From assembly GCA_052400625.1 (NCBI GenBank), contig JBQTGH010000002.1: a stretch of DNA of 64,000 nucleotides, one strand, 5' to 3'. This DNA comes from Thermophagus sp052400625 (lineage in GTDB: Bacteria; Bacteroidota; Bacteroidia; Bacteroidales; Marinilabiliaceae). Made by a program: the position numbers and the translations under genes. Each line of letters starts with the position of its first letter. Positions within the stretch are counted from its first letter, which is position 1. Shown piece after piece: positions 1 through 9,287 of the stretch. The notes under the pieces are model-generated. The model did no database searches. It saw only the letters and a program-made list of their open reading frames with translations, and was not told the DNA's origin.

Positions 1-72
1 CTCAATTTGCACCATCCTCTTTTAGCAATCAATGGAAAAAAAGAAAACATAAACATTAAACAGAAAGTCATT

Positions 73-519
73 ATGTTGTCGACCACATGTAAATATGCAG
101 TAAGGGCAATAATTTTTATTGGTATGAAGGGAAGTGAAGAAAACCGAGCCAATGCGCGTATTATTGCTTCTGAATTAGGAATTCCAATGCAATTTTTAAG
201 TAAAATATTGCAGATATTTGTTCGTAAAGGGCTGCTTAAAAGTGTGAAAGGCCCCACAGGAGGATTCTATCTCGCTAAGAATGCGAACGAAATTACTTTG
301 TGTGATATTGTAGAGATTATTGACGGAAAAGATTTTTTTGAAACCTGTTTGATTGGTACAGGGCCTTGTCAGAGTTCTTCACATAAAAAGGAAAAATGTC
401 CGGTACACGATCGCTATAGTGAAATTAGGGAGCAGGTTTTCCAATATTTTAAAAGTGAAACTATAGAGGGGATTATTAAACGTATGGGTCACGACGAAAA
501 TATTTTGTTGAAGCTGTAA
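73..519 (+). CDS. Rrf2 family transcriptional regulator
   Basis: The 148-residue product starts with the Rrf2 winged-helix pattern (CKYAVRAI, then ASELGIPMQFLSKILQ as the recognition region, followed by GLLKSVKGPTGGFYLA). Three cysteines in the C-terminal half (CLIGTGPC and, nine residues later, CPVH) are placed like the [2Fe-2S] ligands of IscR/NsrR-type members, though the spacing is wider, so cluster binding is an inference. The frame is open from base 7, but the ATG at 73 directly precedes the conserved N-terminus, so I take that start. The last 31 bases overlap the 3' end of the convergent VanZ-like gene. Family call secure; the regulated pathway cannot be told from the neighbours. Confidence 0.88.
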   Translation: MLSTTCKYAVRAIIFIGMKGSEENRANARIIASELGIPMQFLSKILQIFVRKGLLKSVKGPTGGFYLAKNANEITLCDIVEIIDGKDFFETCLIGTGPCQSSSHKKEKCPVHDRYSEIREQVFQYFKSETIEGIIKRMGHDENILLKL

Positions 520-902
520 ATTTTTCGCAATACCAGAAAACCTATATAAGCCATAATAATTCCCGAAGTGTTGGCTAAAAAATCCCATATGTCTTGATTT
601 CGATCAGAGAGAATAGGTTGTACTACTTCTATGATTCCGCCGATGATGAAAATCCAAAGAACATAATACCATCTCGTTTGTTTAGTTTTGACTTTAATTT
701 TTAAAAAATGAGTTCTTTCCATCAGGTAAACAAAAGTTAGAAAACCATACATTAAAAAATGAATGACCTTATCGGCATTTTCAAAAGTTAAAAAACGTGG
801 CTTGTGGATATCTTCGCTCGATGACAAACTTAAAAATATAATAATACCTACTGTTGTAATGGTAAATTTATAGTTCTCAAATAGTTTGAGTGTTGTTTTC
901 AT
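489..902 (-). CDS. VanZ-like family membrane protein
   Basis: A 137-residue protein with about four hydrophobic segments and the VanZ-type signature: DKVIHFLMYG after the first segment, then GGIIEVVQPILSDRNQDIWDFLAN in the third quarter, with the conserved E, Q, R, D and N positions. VanZ-like proteins are small inner-membrane proteins; apart from the teicoplanin-resistance prototype their role is unknown, and nothing here suggests antibiotic resistance. The gene is convergent with the Rrf2 gene and divergent from hemW, with parS in the divergent spacer. Confidence 0.8.
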   Translation of the reverse strand: MKTTLKLFENYKFTITTVGIIIFLSLSSSEDIHKPRFLTFENADKVIHFLMYGFLTFVYLMERTHFLKIKVKTKQTRWYYVLWIFIIGGIIEVVQPILSDRNQDIWDFLANTSGIIMAYIGFLVLRKIYSFNKIFSS

Positions 903-958
903 TTTAATGAGATTGTTAATAAACTATGAATATTTGTTGATAACTTATTGTTTTAAAG

Positions 959-974
959 TGTTTCACGTGGAACA
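959..974. other. parS: parS centromere site (ParB binding)
   Basis: The 16 bases read TGTTTCACGTGGAACA, whose reverse complement TGTTCCACGTGAAACA is an exact match to the widely conserved chromosomal parS consensus. It lies in the non-coding spacer between the VanZ-like gene and hemW. ParB loads at parS and, with ParA and SMC, segregates the origin region; parS sites cluster around oriC in most bacteria. I found no second copy in the window. Confidence 0.9.
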
Positions 975-1058
975 TTTTAAGTTTAAATGCGGATTGGAAA
1001 GGTATTTTTTGTCCTCTCATTTTTTTTATCCATTGTCCTCTATTGTTAAGTGTGAAAT

Positions 1059-2186
1059 ATGGCCGGAATTTATATACATATCCCTTTTTGTAAAACACGT
1101 TGCTATTATTGCGATTTTTTCAAAAGTACAAAGCTTAATTTAAGAGAACAATTTATTGAAAAGCTTTTTGAAGAGATAGTTGAAAGAAGATCTTTTTTTG
1201 AAAATACAGAAAAATCTATTTCCACTATTTATTTTGGAGGGGGTACTCCCAGTCTTTTTTCTGAAAAATATTTTAATGACGTATTAAATCGAATTTCGAC
1301 CCACTATTCGCTGGAAAATAATGTGGAAATAACCATTGAAGTGAATCCGGATGATTTAAATCTGGAATATTTAAAATCTCTTTATTCAATAGGAATTAAT
1401 AGACTTAGTATTGGGGTCCAGAGTTTTTATGATGTTGATCTAAAAAAAATGGGACGCAGGCATGATGCTGCCCAAAGTCGTCAAGTCCTTGAATGGGCCT
1501 TTCAATCCGGATTTCAAAATGTGGGAGCGGATTTGATTTATGGTCTTCCCTGGTCTAATGCAGCCACTTTCCTTTCCAATCTTGATATTTTAAAGGAGTA
1601 TCCCGTTAAACATCTTTCGGCTTACCATCTCACTATCGAACAAGGAACCTATTTTGGTAGGTTAAAGCGAAATAACAAACTTGTCGAAATTGATGATTCG
1701 GAAAGTGAAGCACTTTTTTGGAAGTTGCATGATAAAACTATCCATATGGGATTTGAGCATTATGAGATTTCTAATTTTTGTAAAGATGGTTTGTATTCTA
1801 AACACAATACCGCTTATTGGAATGATGAACCCTACCTTGGTCTTGGTCCAGGAGCTCATTCATTTGACGGAAAAAAAAGATATTGGAATAAGTCGGACTT
1901 GCAACAATATATTAAGAACGGGTTTTCTGATGGATTAGCCTCCGAAACATTGGATGGTTATGATCGTTTTAATGAATTTCTTATGTTGAGGTTAAGAACC
2001 GCAAGAGGAATTTGTATTAAGCAGGTAGAAAACTGTTTTGAAAACGGGTGGAAAAAAATTGAGACTAAAATAAGAAAATGGGTTAATGATGGTTTTCTGG
2101 AAGTCAATGATGGTTTTATTTATGGTTCCAGAAAAGGTTGGTTCGTTATTGATGGTATTATTAAGGATCTTTTTATTGTAGAATAG
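1059..2186 (+). CDS. hemW: Radical SAM heme chaperone HemW-like
   Basis: A 375-residue radical SAM protein. CKTRCYYC near residue 11 is the CxxxCxxC cluster motif, followed by DFF rather than the fourth Cys seen in HemN, which favours HemW over true coproporphyrinogen dehydrogenase. Other family marks are GGGTPSLF (about residue 61), the SIGVQSF segment, GADLIYGLPW and LGLGPGAHSF in the HemN C-terminal region. HemW binds heme and helps insert it into proteins; older annotations call it HemN. It begins about 85 bp after parS. Confidence 0.9.
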   Translation: MAGIYIHIPFCKTRCYYCDFFKSTKLNLREQFIEKLFEEIVERRSFFENTEKSISTIYFGGGTPSLFSEKYFNDVLNRISTHYSLENNVEITIEVNPDDLNLEYLKSLYSIGINRLSIGVQSFYDVDLKKMGRRHDAAQSRQVLEWAFQSGFQNVGADLIYGLPWSNAATFLSNLDILKEYPVKHLSAYHLTIEQGTYFGRLKRNNKLVEIDDSESEALFWKLHDKTIHMGFEHYEISNFCKDGLYSKHNTAYWNDEPYLGLGPGAHSFDGKKRYWNKSDLQQYIKNGFSDGLASETLDGYDRFNEFLMLRLRTARGICIKQVENCFENGWKKIETKIRKWVNDGFLEVNDGFIYGSRKGWFVIDGIIKDLFIVE

Positions 2187-2293
2187 TATGGTGAAAAGAG
2201 TACGAGCAATTAAGGTTGTCACAATAAAGATAGGTATAATACATGTGTCATGAGAGTTCCATTAGACCAATGAATTAACCAAATTTTATACTG

Positions 2294-2683
2294 ATGAATA
2301 AGTGGATGCTTTTTTTGATGTTTTTTTTTGTCTGTGTTTTGGGATCCTCTCAATCCTATTTATCTTGCAGTGATTTTTTTGTTATGATGGATACTTGCGA
2401 TAATGCAGCAATCTTGGATGTTAGAACTAAAAGCGAATATATTAAGGAAAGGATTCCCGGAGCGTTCTTTGTAGGTGAAAAGAAACTGTTGTTACAATTG
2501 GTAGACACTTTTGACAAGCAAAGACCTATTTTGATTTATTGCGAGTATGGTAAACGGTCTGAAAGCGTTTACAATATTCTTCATGATAATGGATTTACTA
2601 ACTTGTATCAATTAAAGAGGGGATTGCATCAATGGAAAAAGAAAGGATATCCCGTTGATCAGGTTCTCGTTGAGAAAAATTAA
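2294..2683 (+). CDS. Exported rhodanese-like domain protein
   Basis: A 129-residue protein with an N-terminal hydrophobic signal sequence (about residues 4-19) and one rhodanese domain: ILDVRTKSEYIKERIPGA is the substrate-loop region and CEYGKRS is the active-site loop with the persulfide-forming Cys. Rhodanese domains carry sulfane sulfur; a periplasmic single-domain form may act in sulfur or redox handling. It ends two bases before the CDF transporter start, so the two are almost certainly co-transcribed. Confidence 0.85.
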   Translation: MNKWMLFLMFFFVCVLGSSQSYLSCSDFFVMMDTCDNAAILDVRTKSEYIKERIPGAFFVGEKKLLLQLVDTFDKQRPILIYCEYGKRSESVYNILHDNGFTNLYQLKRGLHQWKKKGYPVDQVLVEKN

Positions 2684-2685
2684 AT

Positions 2686-3552
2686 ATGGCGAATTCTAAG
2701 AAGGGAATAATAGCCACTTGGGTTTCTATTATTTTAAATATTGCCTTGTTTATTCTAAAATATTGGGCAGGTTTACTTTCTCATTCCGTTGCGCTGATAG
2801 CTGATGCTTGGCACACCCTTTTCGATTCTGTTTCTTCAATGGCAGTTTTATTGGGGTTGAAGTTTTCCAATAAGCCGGCTGATCATCGACATCCCTATGG
2901 TCATGGAAGAGCTGAATTGATAGCTTCCCTTATTGTGGGTATTTTACTTGCTGTGGTTGGATTTAATTTTTTGGCCGAATCATTAATAAAATTCAAAGAA
3001 CAGGCCCCTTTTAATTTTGGTTCTGTGGCAATTTGGGTAACAGTGGTATCTGTGGTTGTCAAGGAAACTATGGCCAGATATTCCATAATTATAGGAAAGA
3101 ATATTCAATCCAATTCCTTAAAGGCAGATGGTTGGCATCACCGTTCCGATGCCATTTCTAGTGTAGTGATCCTTATTGGAATATTTTTAGGTGGAAGAAT
3201 ATGGTGGATTGACAGTGTAATGGGTATTTTTGTCTCTTTCATGATTTTTTATACGACCTATGGTATTATGAAAGATACCATTAGTATTTTACTCGGTGAA
3301 AATATTGAAACGGATATGAAAGAAGAGATAAAAATTATTGGTTCAGGTATCAAAGAAAATTTGTTCCTTGACCCACATGATTTTAAAATTCATCATTATG
3401 GGAATCATTCTGAGTTGGTTTTTCATATCCGATTACCTGGTGATTTTAGTCTTTCAAAAGCGCATTCCATTGCCAGTGAATATGAGGCACGAATTGTGGA
3501 TAAATACAGGATCGGTGTGACTATCCATATTGATCCTGTGGCGGAGGAATAG
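2686..3552 (+). CDS. Cation diffusion facilitator (CDF) transporter
   Basis: A 288-residue inner-membrane exporter of divalent metals (Zn, Fe, Mn type). Two metal-site motifs are visible: D40 with H43/D47 in ALIADAWHTLFDS, and KADGWHHRSDA near residue 147, giving the HxxxD pattern on TM2 and TM5. HRHPYGHGRAE after TM2 is typical. The C-terminal ~85 residues form the cytoplasmic CDF domain (HDFKIHHYG, then VTIHIDP). Start spacing of 2 bp after the rhodanese gene indicates translational coupling. The metal cannot be assigned from sequence alone. Confidence 0.92.
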   Translation: MANSKKGIIATWVSIILNIALFILKYWAGLLSHSVALIADAWHTLFDSVSSMAVLLGLKFSNKPADHRHPYGHGRAELIASLIVGILLAVVGFNFLAESLIKFKEQAPFNFGSVAIWVTVVSVVVKETMARYSIIIGKNIQSNSLKADGWHHRSDAISSVVILIGIFLGGRIWWIDSVMGIFVSFMIFYTTYGIMKDTISILLGENIETDMKEEIKIIGSGIKENLFLDPHDFKIHHYGNHSELVFHIRLPGDFSLSKAHSIASEYEARIVDKYRIGVTIHIDPVAEE

Positions 3553-3684
3553 AAAATGATGGGAATGAATATAAGTACATTTCCTCACTGATAATTGAAA
3601 AGTCCAGCATTTAATTACCTTAAATATTCTAAGGTTTATAAATTGCTAAAGACACTGGTTTTATTCAAAAAAATCGATTTGATA

Positions 3685-4722
3685 TTATTTTTGAAGTGAT
3701 TTTCTAATTTCAGGAACAACTTTTAAACCGTACATCTCAATAGTTTTCATTAATTGTGAATGAGAAGGACCTCCAACATCTATATGTGCAATGAATCTGG
3801 TGAGTCCAAACATTTCGATCGTTTGTAGGGTCTTGTCAATGACTTCCGAGGGAGAACCCATATATAAAGCTCCATCAGGTTTTAGTCCATTCAAAAACTG
3901 GTTTTTTGTATATGCAGGCCAACCACGATCTTTACCAATCCGATTCATTTGAGCCGAATAATCCGGGAAATAATTTTCCAAAAGGTCGTTACGCGATTCA
4001 CTTATAAATGAGTGTACATGTACACCGATTTGCATTCGAGTCTTGTCGTGACCCTGTTTTAGGTATTCTTCTTTGTAATATTCGATGAGAGGTAAGAACT
4101 GTTTTGGACGTCCTCCGATAATAGCAAAAATGACTGGCAATCCTACAAGTGCAGCCCGAAAAACCGATTCTGGTGTACCTCCAACACCAATCCATATGGG
4201 TAATTTTCTTTCCGATATAGGGTAAACAATTTGTTTTTCAAGTGGTGATCTGAATTTTCCTTTCCAGGTGACAGGTGTAGGTGATTCTCTGTTTAACTTT
4301 ATAAGTAATTCCAGCTTTTCTTCAAACAATTCGTGATAATCATGTATGTTGAAGCCATATAGAGGAAACGACTCTATAAAGCTGCCTCGACCTGCAATAA
4401 TTTCGGCTCGATGGTTGGAAAGTAAATCTAAAGTTACAAAATCCTGATAGACTTTTACCGGGTCAGATGAACTCAATACTGTTACTCCACTGGCTAATTT
4501 GATGCTTTTCGTCACAGATGACAACGCAGATAATACAACTTCAGTTGAAGATACTGCATAATCAGGACGATGATGCTCTCCAAGCAAAAAAATATCAAGC
4601 CCTAGATCATCCGCCAGTTTTACTTGTTCTATCATCTCTTTCAATCGATTACTGGCAGACTGAAATTTTTTGTTGTGATTATCAAAGGTGAGATCACCAA
4701 ACATTCCAATACCTAATTCCAT
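3685..4722 (-). CDS. LLM-class flavin-dependent oxidoreductase
   Basis: A 345-residue luciferase-like TIM-barrel protein. It starts MELGIGMFGD, contains FLLGEHHRPDYAVSST (typical of the group that includes the CE1758-type proteins), the flavin-contact region LASGVTVLSSSDPVKV, and IIAGRGSF. These enzymes use FMNH2 or F420-type reduced flavins in monooxygenase or oxidoreductase reactions; the substrate is unknown. It is downstream of hrpB on the same strand with about 110 bp between them, so co-transcription is possible but not required. Confidence 0.85.
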   Translation of the reverse strand: MELGIGMFGDLTFDNHNKKFQSASNRLKEMIEQVKLADDLGLDIFLLGEHHRPDYAVSSTEVVLSALSSVTKSIKLASGVTVLSSSDPVKVYQDFVTLDLLSNHRAEIIAGRGSFIESFPLYGFNIHDYHELFEEKLELLIKLNRESPTPVTWKGKFRSPLEKQIVYPISERKLPIWIGVGGTPESVFRAALVGLPVIFAIIGGRPKQFLPLIEYYKEEYLKQGHDKTRMQIGVHVHSFISESRNDLLENYFPDYSAQMNRIGKDRGWPAYTKNQFLNGLKPDGALYMGSPSEVIDKTLQTIEMFGLTRFIAHIDVGGPSHSQLMKTIEMYGLKVVPEIRKSLQK

Positions 4723-4830
4723 TCTATCTGTTTATCAGGTTTTATCATTTAGAACCTGAGACAATGCAAAAATGTTTAACGAATTAGATTGTTGTCAATA
4801 GAATTATCTTTTTATCAGCAGATGGATCAA

Positions 4831-7323
4831 TCATCTTCTTCTTTTAGGTCCGCGTATGGCCTTTTCTTTCCATGGGTCATCTGGCCATACATGTTTGGGA
4901 TACCTGTTTTTGAGTTCATTCCGTACTTCAAAATAGGTGTTATTCCAGAAACTTCGCAGATCTGATGTGATCTGTACCGGTTTGAATCCCGGTGAGAGTA
5001 AATGAAGCAGCACAGGAATTTTCCCTTCGTTAACCCTAGGGGTATCTTTCATTCCAAAAACTTCCTGAAGACGAACCGCTAATACTGGACTGGAACCATC
5101 GGGATAATACTTAAGCTTTAATTTTGATCCACTTGGAACCTCCATTATTCTTGGGGCTAGAAGATCCAGTGATTTTTGCTTTTCAGTTGGCAAATGATAG
5201 TGTAGAACTTCTAAAAGATTGATTTTTTTTAAGTCTTCATTCCGCTTAATCCCCGTTAGGTAAGGCATTAACCACTTTTCACAATACTCAAGAAGTGTAG
5301 TTGTAGAAACATCCGGCCAGTTTTCTTCCGGTCTCCAATGGCGTAAACTGAGTACCCTATTCTGCCATTGTTCCACTTCATCGTTAAAATCCAACAGTTT
5401 TTTACCCTCTTTTTTCAATACCTCGCATAAGGATTTAACGACCAATTCCGGATCAGGATTTTCTTTCGGAACGGTTTTTAATACAATGCTTCCAATACAT
5501 AGATTTTTAACGGCTACCAAACCGCCACTTTTGATATCCCACGCGACAATGTCTGTGGTTTTTGCCATAGATTTTAAATCTCCCGGATCTAAAGGAGATG
5601 CCAAAAATATTTTGCCCAATCCATTTCTGGCATCCATATGAGCCACAGAAAGCCATGGTTCATGTGCCAAATCGTCCTCATGTGATGCCATAACATAACT
5701 GCCATTGGAAAGTTGAAAACGAGCCCCATTACCGGGTCGTGCAAAGGCAATCCTTTCGGGATAGGCATTAACAAGCAGAAAACCGGTATCATAAGGATCG
5801 AATGGACCATTTTCGGGTCGTTTTCCAAACATGTTGGTGTAAAATTCAGCAAGTCGTATAATCTGTTGCCAGCGTTTGATGTGACGTCCTTCTCGTCGTA
5901 ATCGCCTTAGCATTGCAATTCGAAGGTTTATGTCAATGCCAGTATCTCGTGGCATGGGATCACGTTCTTGGAGTATTGCGGCCAGGTCGGCGGCCAGGGT
6001 GAGTTGCCCCATCGTCTCTGCCATCAGCAACATATGAGCAATTCGGGGATGACAGGCTAACTTAGCCATCTCCTTCCCGTGAGTAGTAATTCTATTATTT
6101 TCAAGGGCTCCAATGTTTTGTAATGTTTCTATGGACTCCTTTATGTGATTTAATGGAGGCGGTGTTGGCCAATTCAACTCATAGGGATCGGAAATACCCC
6201 AAAGTGCTAAATCTAGCATTAGTGATGCTAAATCCGACTCTTCGATTTCCGGAATACGGTGTGACCCCATACGATGTTCATCGGCTGCTGTCCATAAACG
6301 ATAGCATTTTCCCCGTCCCAGACGACCTGCCCGACCCGCTCGTTGATCAGCTACATCAAGCGTAATTTCTATGGTAGTTAGTCGGGAAAGACCGGTGCCT
6401 GGATCATAACGAAGCGTACGGCCAAATCCACTGTCAATCACCACTGAGATACCCTCGATGGTCAGACTGGTTTCGGCAATGGAGGTAGATAAAACTACTT
6501 TTCTTCTTCCTTTTGAATGCGGCATGATGGCCGCTAGCTGAGCTTTTTGTGGGAGTTGCCCATAGAGCGGATGTATCGATATTTCTTTAGTTTTAGTTTT
6601 TAATATTTCTTCGCATCGACGTATTTCACTTTCCCCGGGAAGGAAAGCCAGAACGTCTCCTTCATCTCTTTTTAATGAATCTAATATGGTATGCGCTACA
6701 TTTTCTGGAATGGATGCTATATCTCTTGGACCTCTGTGTATTATTTCGATTGGATACTGTTTCCCTTTGCTTTCAATAACTGGGATATTCAATATTTTTT
6801 TCAGCTGTGGAATGTTTAAAGTGGCTGACATAATTACCAGTCTCAAATCAGGTCGAAGCACCTGTTGCGATTCTAATGAAAGAACTAGTGACACATCAGC
6901 GAAAAGGCTGCGCTCATGATATTCATCGAAAATGATCATTCCAACATCTTCTAATGCATTGTCGGATTGTAACATTCGGGTTAATATTCCTTCTGTGACC
7001 ACTTCAATACGTGTGATGTTACTAATCCTTTTTTCGAAGCGAATACGATAACCAACTCTTTCTCCGATCTCTTCGTGAAGAAGTGATGACATTCGGTAGG
7101 CGATGCTTCTGGCAGCAAGACGACGCGGTTCAAGCATGAGGATCTTTTTGCTACCGAGCCAGGGCTCATTCATGAGTGCTAGAGGAAGAAGAGTACTTTT
7201 CCCTGCACCAGGAGGAGCACTTATCATTAACTTGTTTTCCTTCGTCAGCCGTTTTCTGACTTCTGGTATTATTTCTTTTACCGGTAAATTTACCTCTAGG
7301 ATTTCTAAAATATCAAATGCCAT
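4831..7323 (-). CDS. hrpB: ATP-dependent RNA helicase HrpB
   Basis: An 830-residue DEAH-type helicase of usual HrpB length. Walker A is APPGAGKST (about residues 36-44), motif II is DEYH, motif III SATLN, and motif VI QRAGRAGR. After the two RecA domains come the HA2/OB region and the HrpB-specific C-terminal domain, ending in a basic tail. Bacterial HrpB is a non-essential RNA helicase whose cellular substrate is poorly defined. It follows the Spy-like gene with about 70 bp between them, on the same strand. Confidence 0.95.
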   Translation of the reverse strand: MAFDILEILEVNLPVKEIIPEVRKRLTKENKLMISAPPGAGKSTLLPLALMNEPWLGSKKILMLEPRRLAARSIAYRMSSLLHEEIGERVGYRIRFEKRISNITRIEVVTEGILTRMLQSDNALEDVGMIIFDEYHERSLFADVSLVLSLESQQVLRPDLRLVIMSATLNIPQLKKILNIPVIESKGKQYPIEIIHRGPRDIASIPENVAHTILDSLKRDEGDVLAFLPGESEIRRCEEILKTKTKEISIHPLYGQLPQKAQLAAIMPHSKGRRKVVLSTSIAETSLTIEGISVVIDSGFGRTLRYDPGTGLSRLTTIEITLDVADQRAGRAGRLGRGKCYRLWTAADEHRMGSHRIPEIEESDLASLMLDLALWGISDPYELNWPTPPPLNHIKESIETLQNIGALENNRITTHGKEMAKLACHPRIAHMLLMAETMGQLTLAADLAAILQERDPMPRDTGIDINLRIAMLRRLRREGRHIKRWQQIIRLAEFYTNMFGKRPENGPFDPYDTGFLLVNAYPERIAFARPGNGARFQLSNGSYVMASHEDDLAHEPWLSVAHMDARNGLGKIFLASPLDPGDLKSMAKTTDIVAWDIKSGGLVAVKNLCIGSIVLKTVPKENPDPELVVKSLCEVLKKEGKKLLDFNDEVEQWQNRVLSLRHWRPEENWPDVSTTTLLEYCEKWLMPYLTGIKRNEDLKKINLLEVLHYHLPTEKQKSLDLLAPRIMEVPSGSKLKLKYYPDGSSPVLAVRLQEVFGMKDTPRVNEGKIPVLLHLLSPGFKPVQITSDLRSFWNNTYFEVRNELKNRYPKHVWPDDPWKEKAIRGPKRRR

Positions 7324-7390
7324 CTTTTTTCTGTCAGAGCGCTAAGATACCAACATCAGGGCAGTTTTTTCTTATTCTTTTATTGACTAT

Positions 7391-7957
7391 TCATTTCTGC
7401 CTGTTTTTCCATCCTCTTTGTTGCCTGCGTCCCAATCCTCGACCTTCTCCCCGACCTTGTCCCCGACGATATTGACTTAATTCGGAAATGACTTCCTGAA
7501 ATCGCTTTTGTTGCTCTGGGGTACATATACTTTTAATTTGAATGAAGTGCTCTGCCGTTGCCTTTTTTAGTGCATATTGCATTTTACCAGACTGTTGGGC
7601 AAGAGAATCAAGTTTCTTTAGATCCGGAATTTCCTTTTTTACTTCATTTAGGATGGCCATATCTATTGTGTCTAGTCGAGCAAGATAGATTGCCAATCTT
7701 TCACGATATTGAACTTCCATTTGCGAAAATTTACTTATTTGTTCGGCTGATAAATCTAAACTTCGTATCATTTGTCCTAATCCCGATCTTGATTGCACAG
7801 TTTCTTTGTTAAAATTATTTCCGTCAGAAGTTGTATTGTTATTATCGCGTTCATTTTCATATTTTGGAAATATATTGCCATAGCGGTATATCCCCCATCC
7901 TGCAATGAAAGCCAACATTAAAATGATAATCGTAACAATATTCTTTTTATTATTCAT
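7391..7957 (-). CDS. Spy/CpxP-like periplasmic stress protein with Gly-Arg tail
   Basis: A 188-residue protein with an N-terminal membrane anchor or signal (about residues 7-24) followed by a helical region (SLDLSAEQISKFSQME ... CTPEQQKRFQEVI) resembling the LTxxQ-type helices of Spy, CpxP and heavy-metal-sensor proteins. These act as periplasmic chaperones or metal-stress sensors. The last ~25 residues are an unusual Gly/Arg/Gln-rich tail (RRGQGRGEGRGLGRRQQRG). It is the third gene after an ECF sigma and its anti-sigma, consistent with an envelope-stress operon. Confidence 0.72.
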   Translation of the reverse strand: MNNKKNIVTIIILMLAFIAGWGIYRYGNIFPKYENERDNNNTTSDGNNFNKETVQSRSGLGQMIRSLDLSAEQISKFSQMEVQYRERLAIYLARLDTIDMAILNEVKKEIPDLKKLDSLAQQSGKMQYALKKATAEHFIQIKSICTPEQQKRFQEVISELSQYRRGQGRGEGRGLGRRQQRGWKNRQK

Positions 7958-8074
7958 ACCTCGTATGTATATAGTTCATTAAACTTTTATGATGACTCCT
8001 GGTAGGTGTGCTTGTTAGTTGTTCTTAATGGATATATCAATCAGTATTTTATGGGTTTTGTATCGATAAATCGA

Positions 8075-8494
8075 TCATTCAAATGAATAAGTACTTAGCC
8101 AAATTTTTTCTAACTGTGAACCAGGATTATCAGATAAATAGTATTCTGATGCAATGGTTTCTATAGGATCGGTTGTTATCATCTTAGGTGCTGAAATTTT
8201 TCTTGCTGATAAAAAACCCAACATTATGAAAAATACAGACATCACTGATATCAAAGAGGTTTTCGTTTGCCATACTCTTTGCTCAGAACTTTTAATTTCT
8301 CCTAATATTCGCGTATTGATGAAAGGCGATACCTTTTCTGATTTTTCCTCCAACACTGTTTTGAATAAGTTAAGAAGTTTGGCATGCATTTCTTTGCAAG
8401 AAGCACAAACGTCAATGTGATCTCGCATTTCCCGCGTCAGATGATCCACCTCTTTTATTGATGCTAGACGATTGTTGAATTCTTTGCAATTCAT
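8075..8494 (-). CDS. Anti-sigma factor with zinc-finger (ZAS-like) domain
   Basis: A 139-residue membrane protein. The N-terminal cytoplasmic part carries H26-x3-C30-x2-C33 (HIDVCASC), the zinc-binding motif of ZAS/zf-HC2 anti-sigma factors, and one transmembrane helix follows at about residues 83-100. The remaining ~40 residues would be periplasmic. It sits directly downstream of an ECF sigma gene, which it presumably sequesters at the membrane until an envelope signal releases it. Confidence 0.8.
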   Translation of the reverse strand: MNCKEFNNRLASIKEVDHLTREMRDHIDVCASCKEMHAKLLNLFKTVLEEKSEKVSPFINTRILGEIKSSEQRVWQTKTSLISVMSVFFIMLGFLSARKISAPKMITTDPIETIASEYYLSDNPGSQLEKIWLSTYSFE

Positions 8495-8613
8495 GTTATA
8501 AATTTTTTCTAATTAATTTGATTTACTTTATCCTGCTCGTTGAATTAAAAAAAGGACAATACTAAGGTCTATTTTAGCCTAAAACTTCCCATTCAATAGC
8601 TACTCTTCTTTTA

Positions 8614-9165
8614 TCATGATTGGCGTGACAACACCTTTTGTAATTTTTTCCTAGCTCTAAACACTAAACTTTCAGCCGCTTTGGGGGATATTTTCATCAC
8701 TGAGGCTACTTCTCTCATGCTTAATTCTTGGTAATAGAACAATATAAATGCTTTTCTTTGATTGGTTTTTAACTGGTTGATGGCTTGCCTGATTTGCTTT
8801 TTTTGCTCTTGATTAACTAATTGTGTTTCGGCATTATCTAATGTATAGTTCGAATTTTTGACTTCATTATTAAGTCCAATAAATGACTTTAATTTGTTTT
8901 TTCTTACCTCATTAATGGCTCGATTTACTGCAATGCGATATAGCCATGTACTAAAGGAGGATCGCTGGTCGAAGCTTTTTATAGAACGCCAAACCTTTAC
9001 AAATATGTCCTGTGTCAAATCTTCCGCATCCTCAACATTATGCAAAAAACCCATGCTGGTCTGAAATACTTTTTGTCGATATTTATCAACCAGCTTGGAA
9101 AAGGCTTCCATATTGCCTTCCTTGGATTGTTGTACTAATTCCTGGTCGGTTGGTAATAACTGCAT
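8614..9165 (-). CDS. ECF RNA polymerase sigma factor
   Basis: A 183-residue sigma-70 family protein with region 2 (VEDAEDLTQDIFVKVWRSI, then FSTWLYRIAVNRAIN) and region 4 (LSMREVASVMKISPKAAESLVFRARKKL), and no regions 1 or 3, as expected for the ECF group. It heads the sigma, anti-sigma, Spy-like gene order on the minus strand. A strong hairpin (9214-9259) separates it from the upstream exported Gly-rich protein. Genes controlled are probably this cluster itself (inference). Confidence 0.92.
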   Translation of the reverse strand: MQLLPTDQELVQQSKEGNMEAFSKLVDKYRQKVFQTSMGFLHNVEDAEDLTQDIFVKVWRSIKSFDQRSSFSTWLYRIAVNRAINEVRKNKLKSFIGLNNEVKNSNYTLDNAETQLVNQEQKKQIRQAINQLKTNQRKAFILFYYQELSMREVASVMKISPKAAESLVFRARKKLQKVLSRQS

Positions 9166-9213
9166 CCAGTTGGTTTATAAAAAGTTTTTTTTAATGCATT
9201 GGTACGGTTTTCT

Positions 9214-9259
9214 AAAATTTGTAGCAGAGGAATTTTGTAGGACCCCTGCTACAAATTTT
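9214..9259 (-). terminator. Perfect 14-bp hairpin between exported protein and sigma genes
   Basis: Arms 9214-9227 and 9246-9259 are perfectly complementary (AAAATTTGTAGCAG and its reverse complement) around an 18-base loop. Read on the minus strand it follows the stop codon of the exported Gly-rich protein by about 30 bp and has four Ts closing the 3' arm. It likely terminates or attenuates transcription into the sigma gene; no longer U-tract follows, so full termination is uncertain. Confidence 0.6.
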
Positions 9260-9287
9260 CTATGAGATTGATTGGGCCAAATTTACA

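Noticed and set aside
916..1098. Short minus-strand frame containing MFHVKH
   Set aside because: The peptide is simply the translation of the parS site; not a gene.
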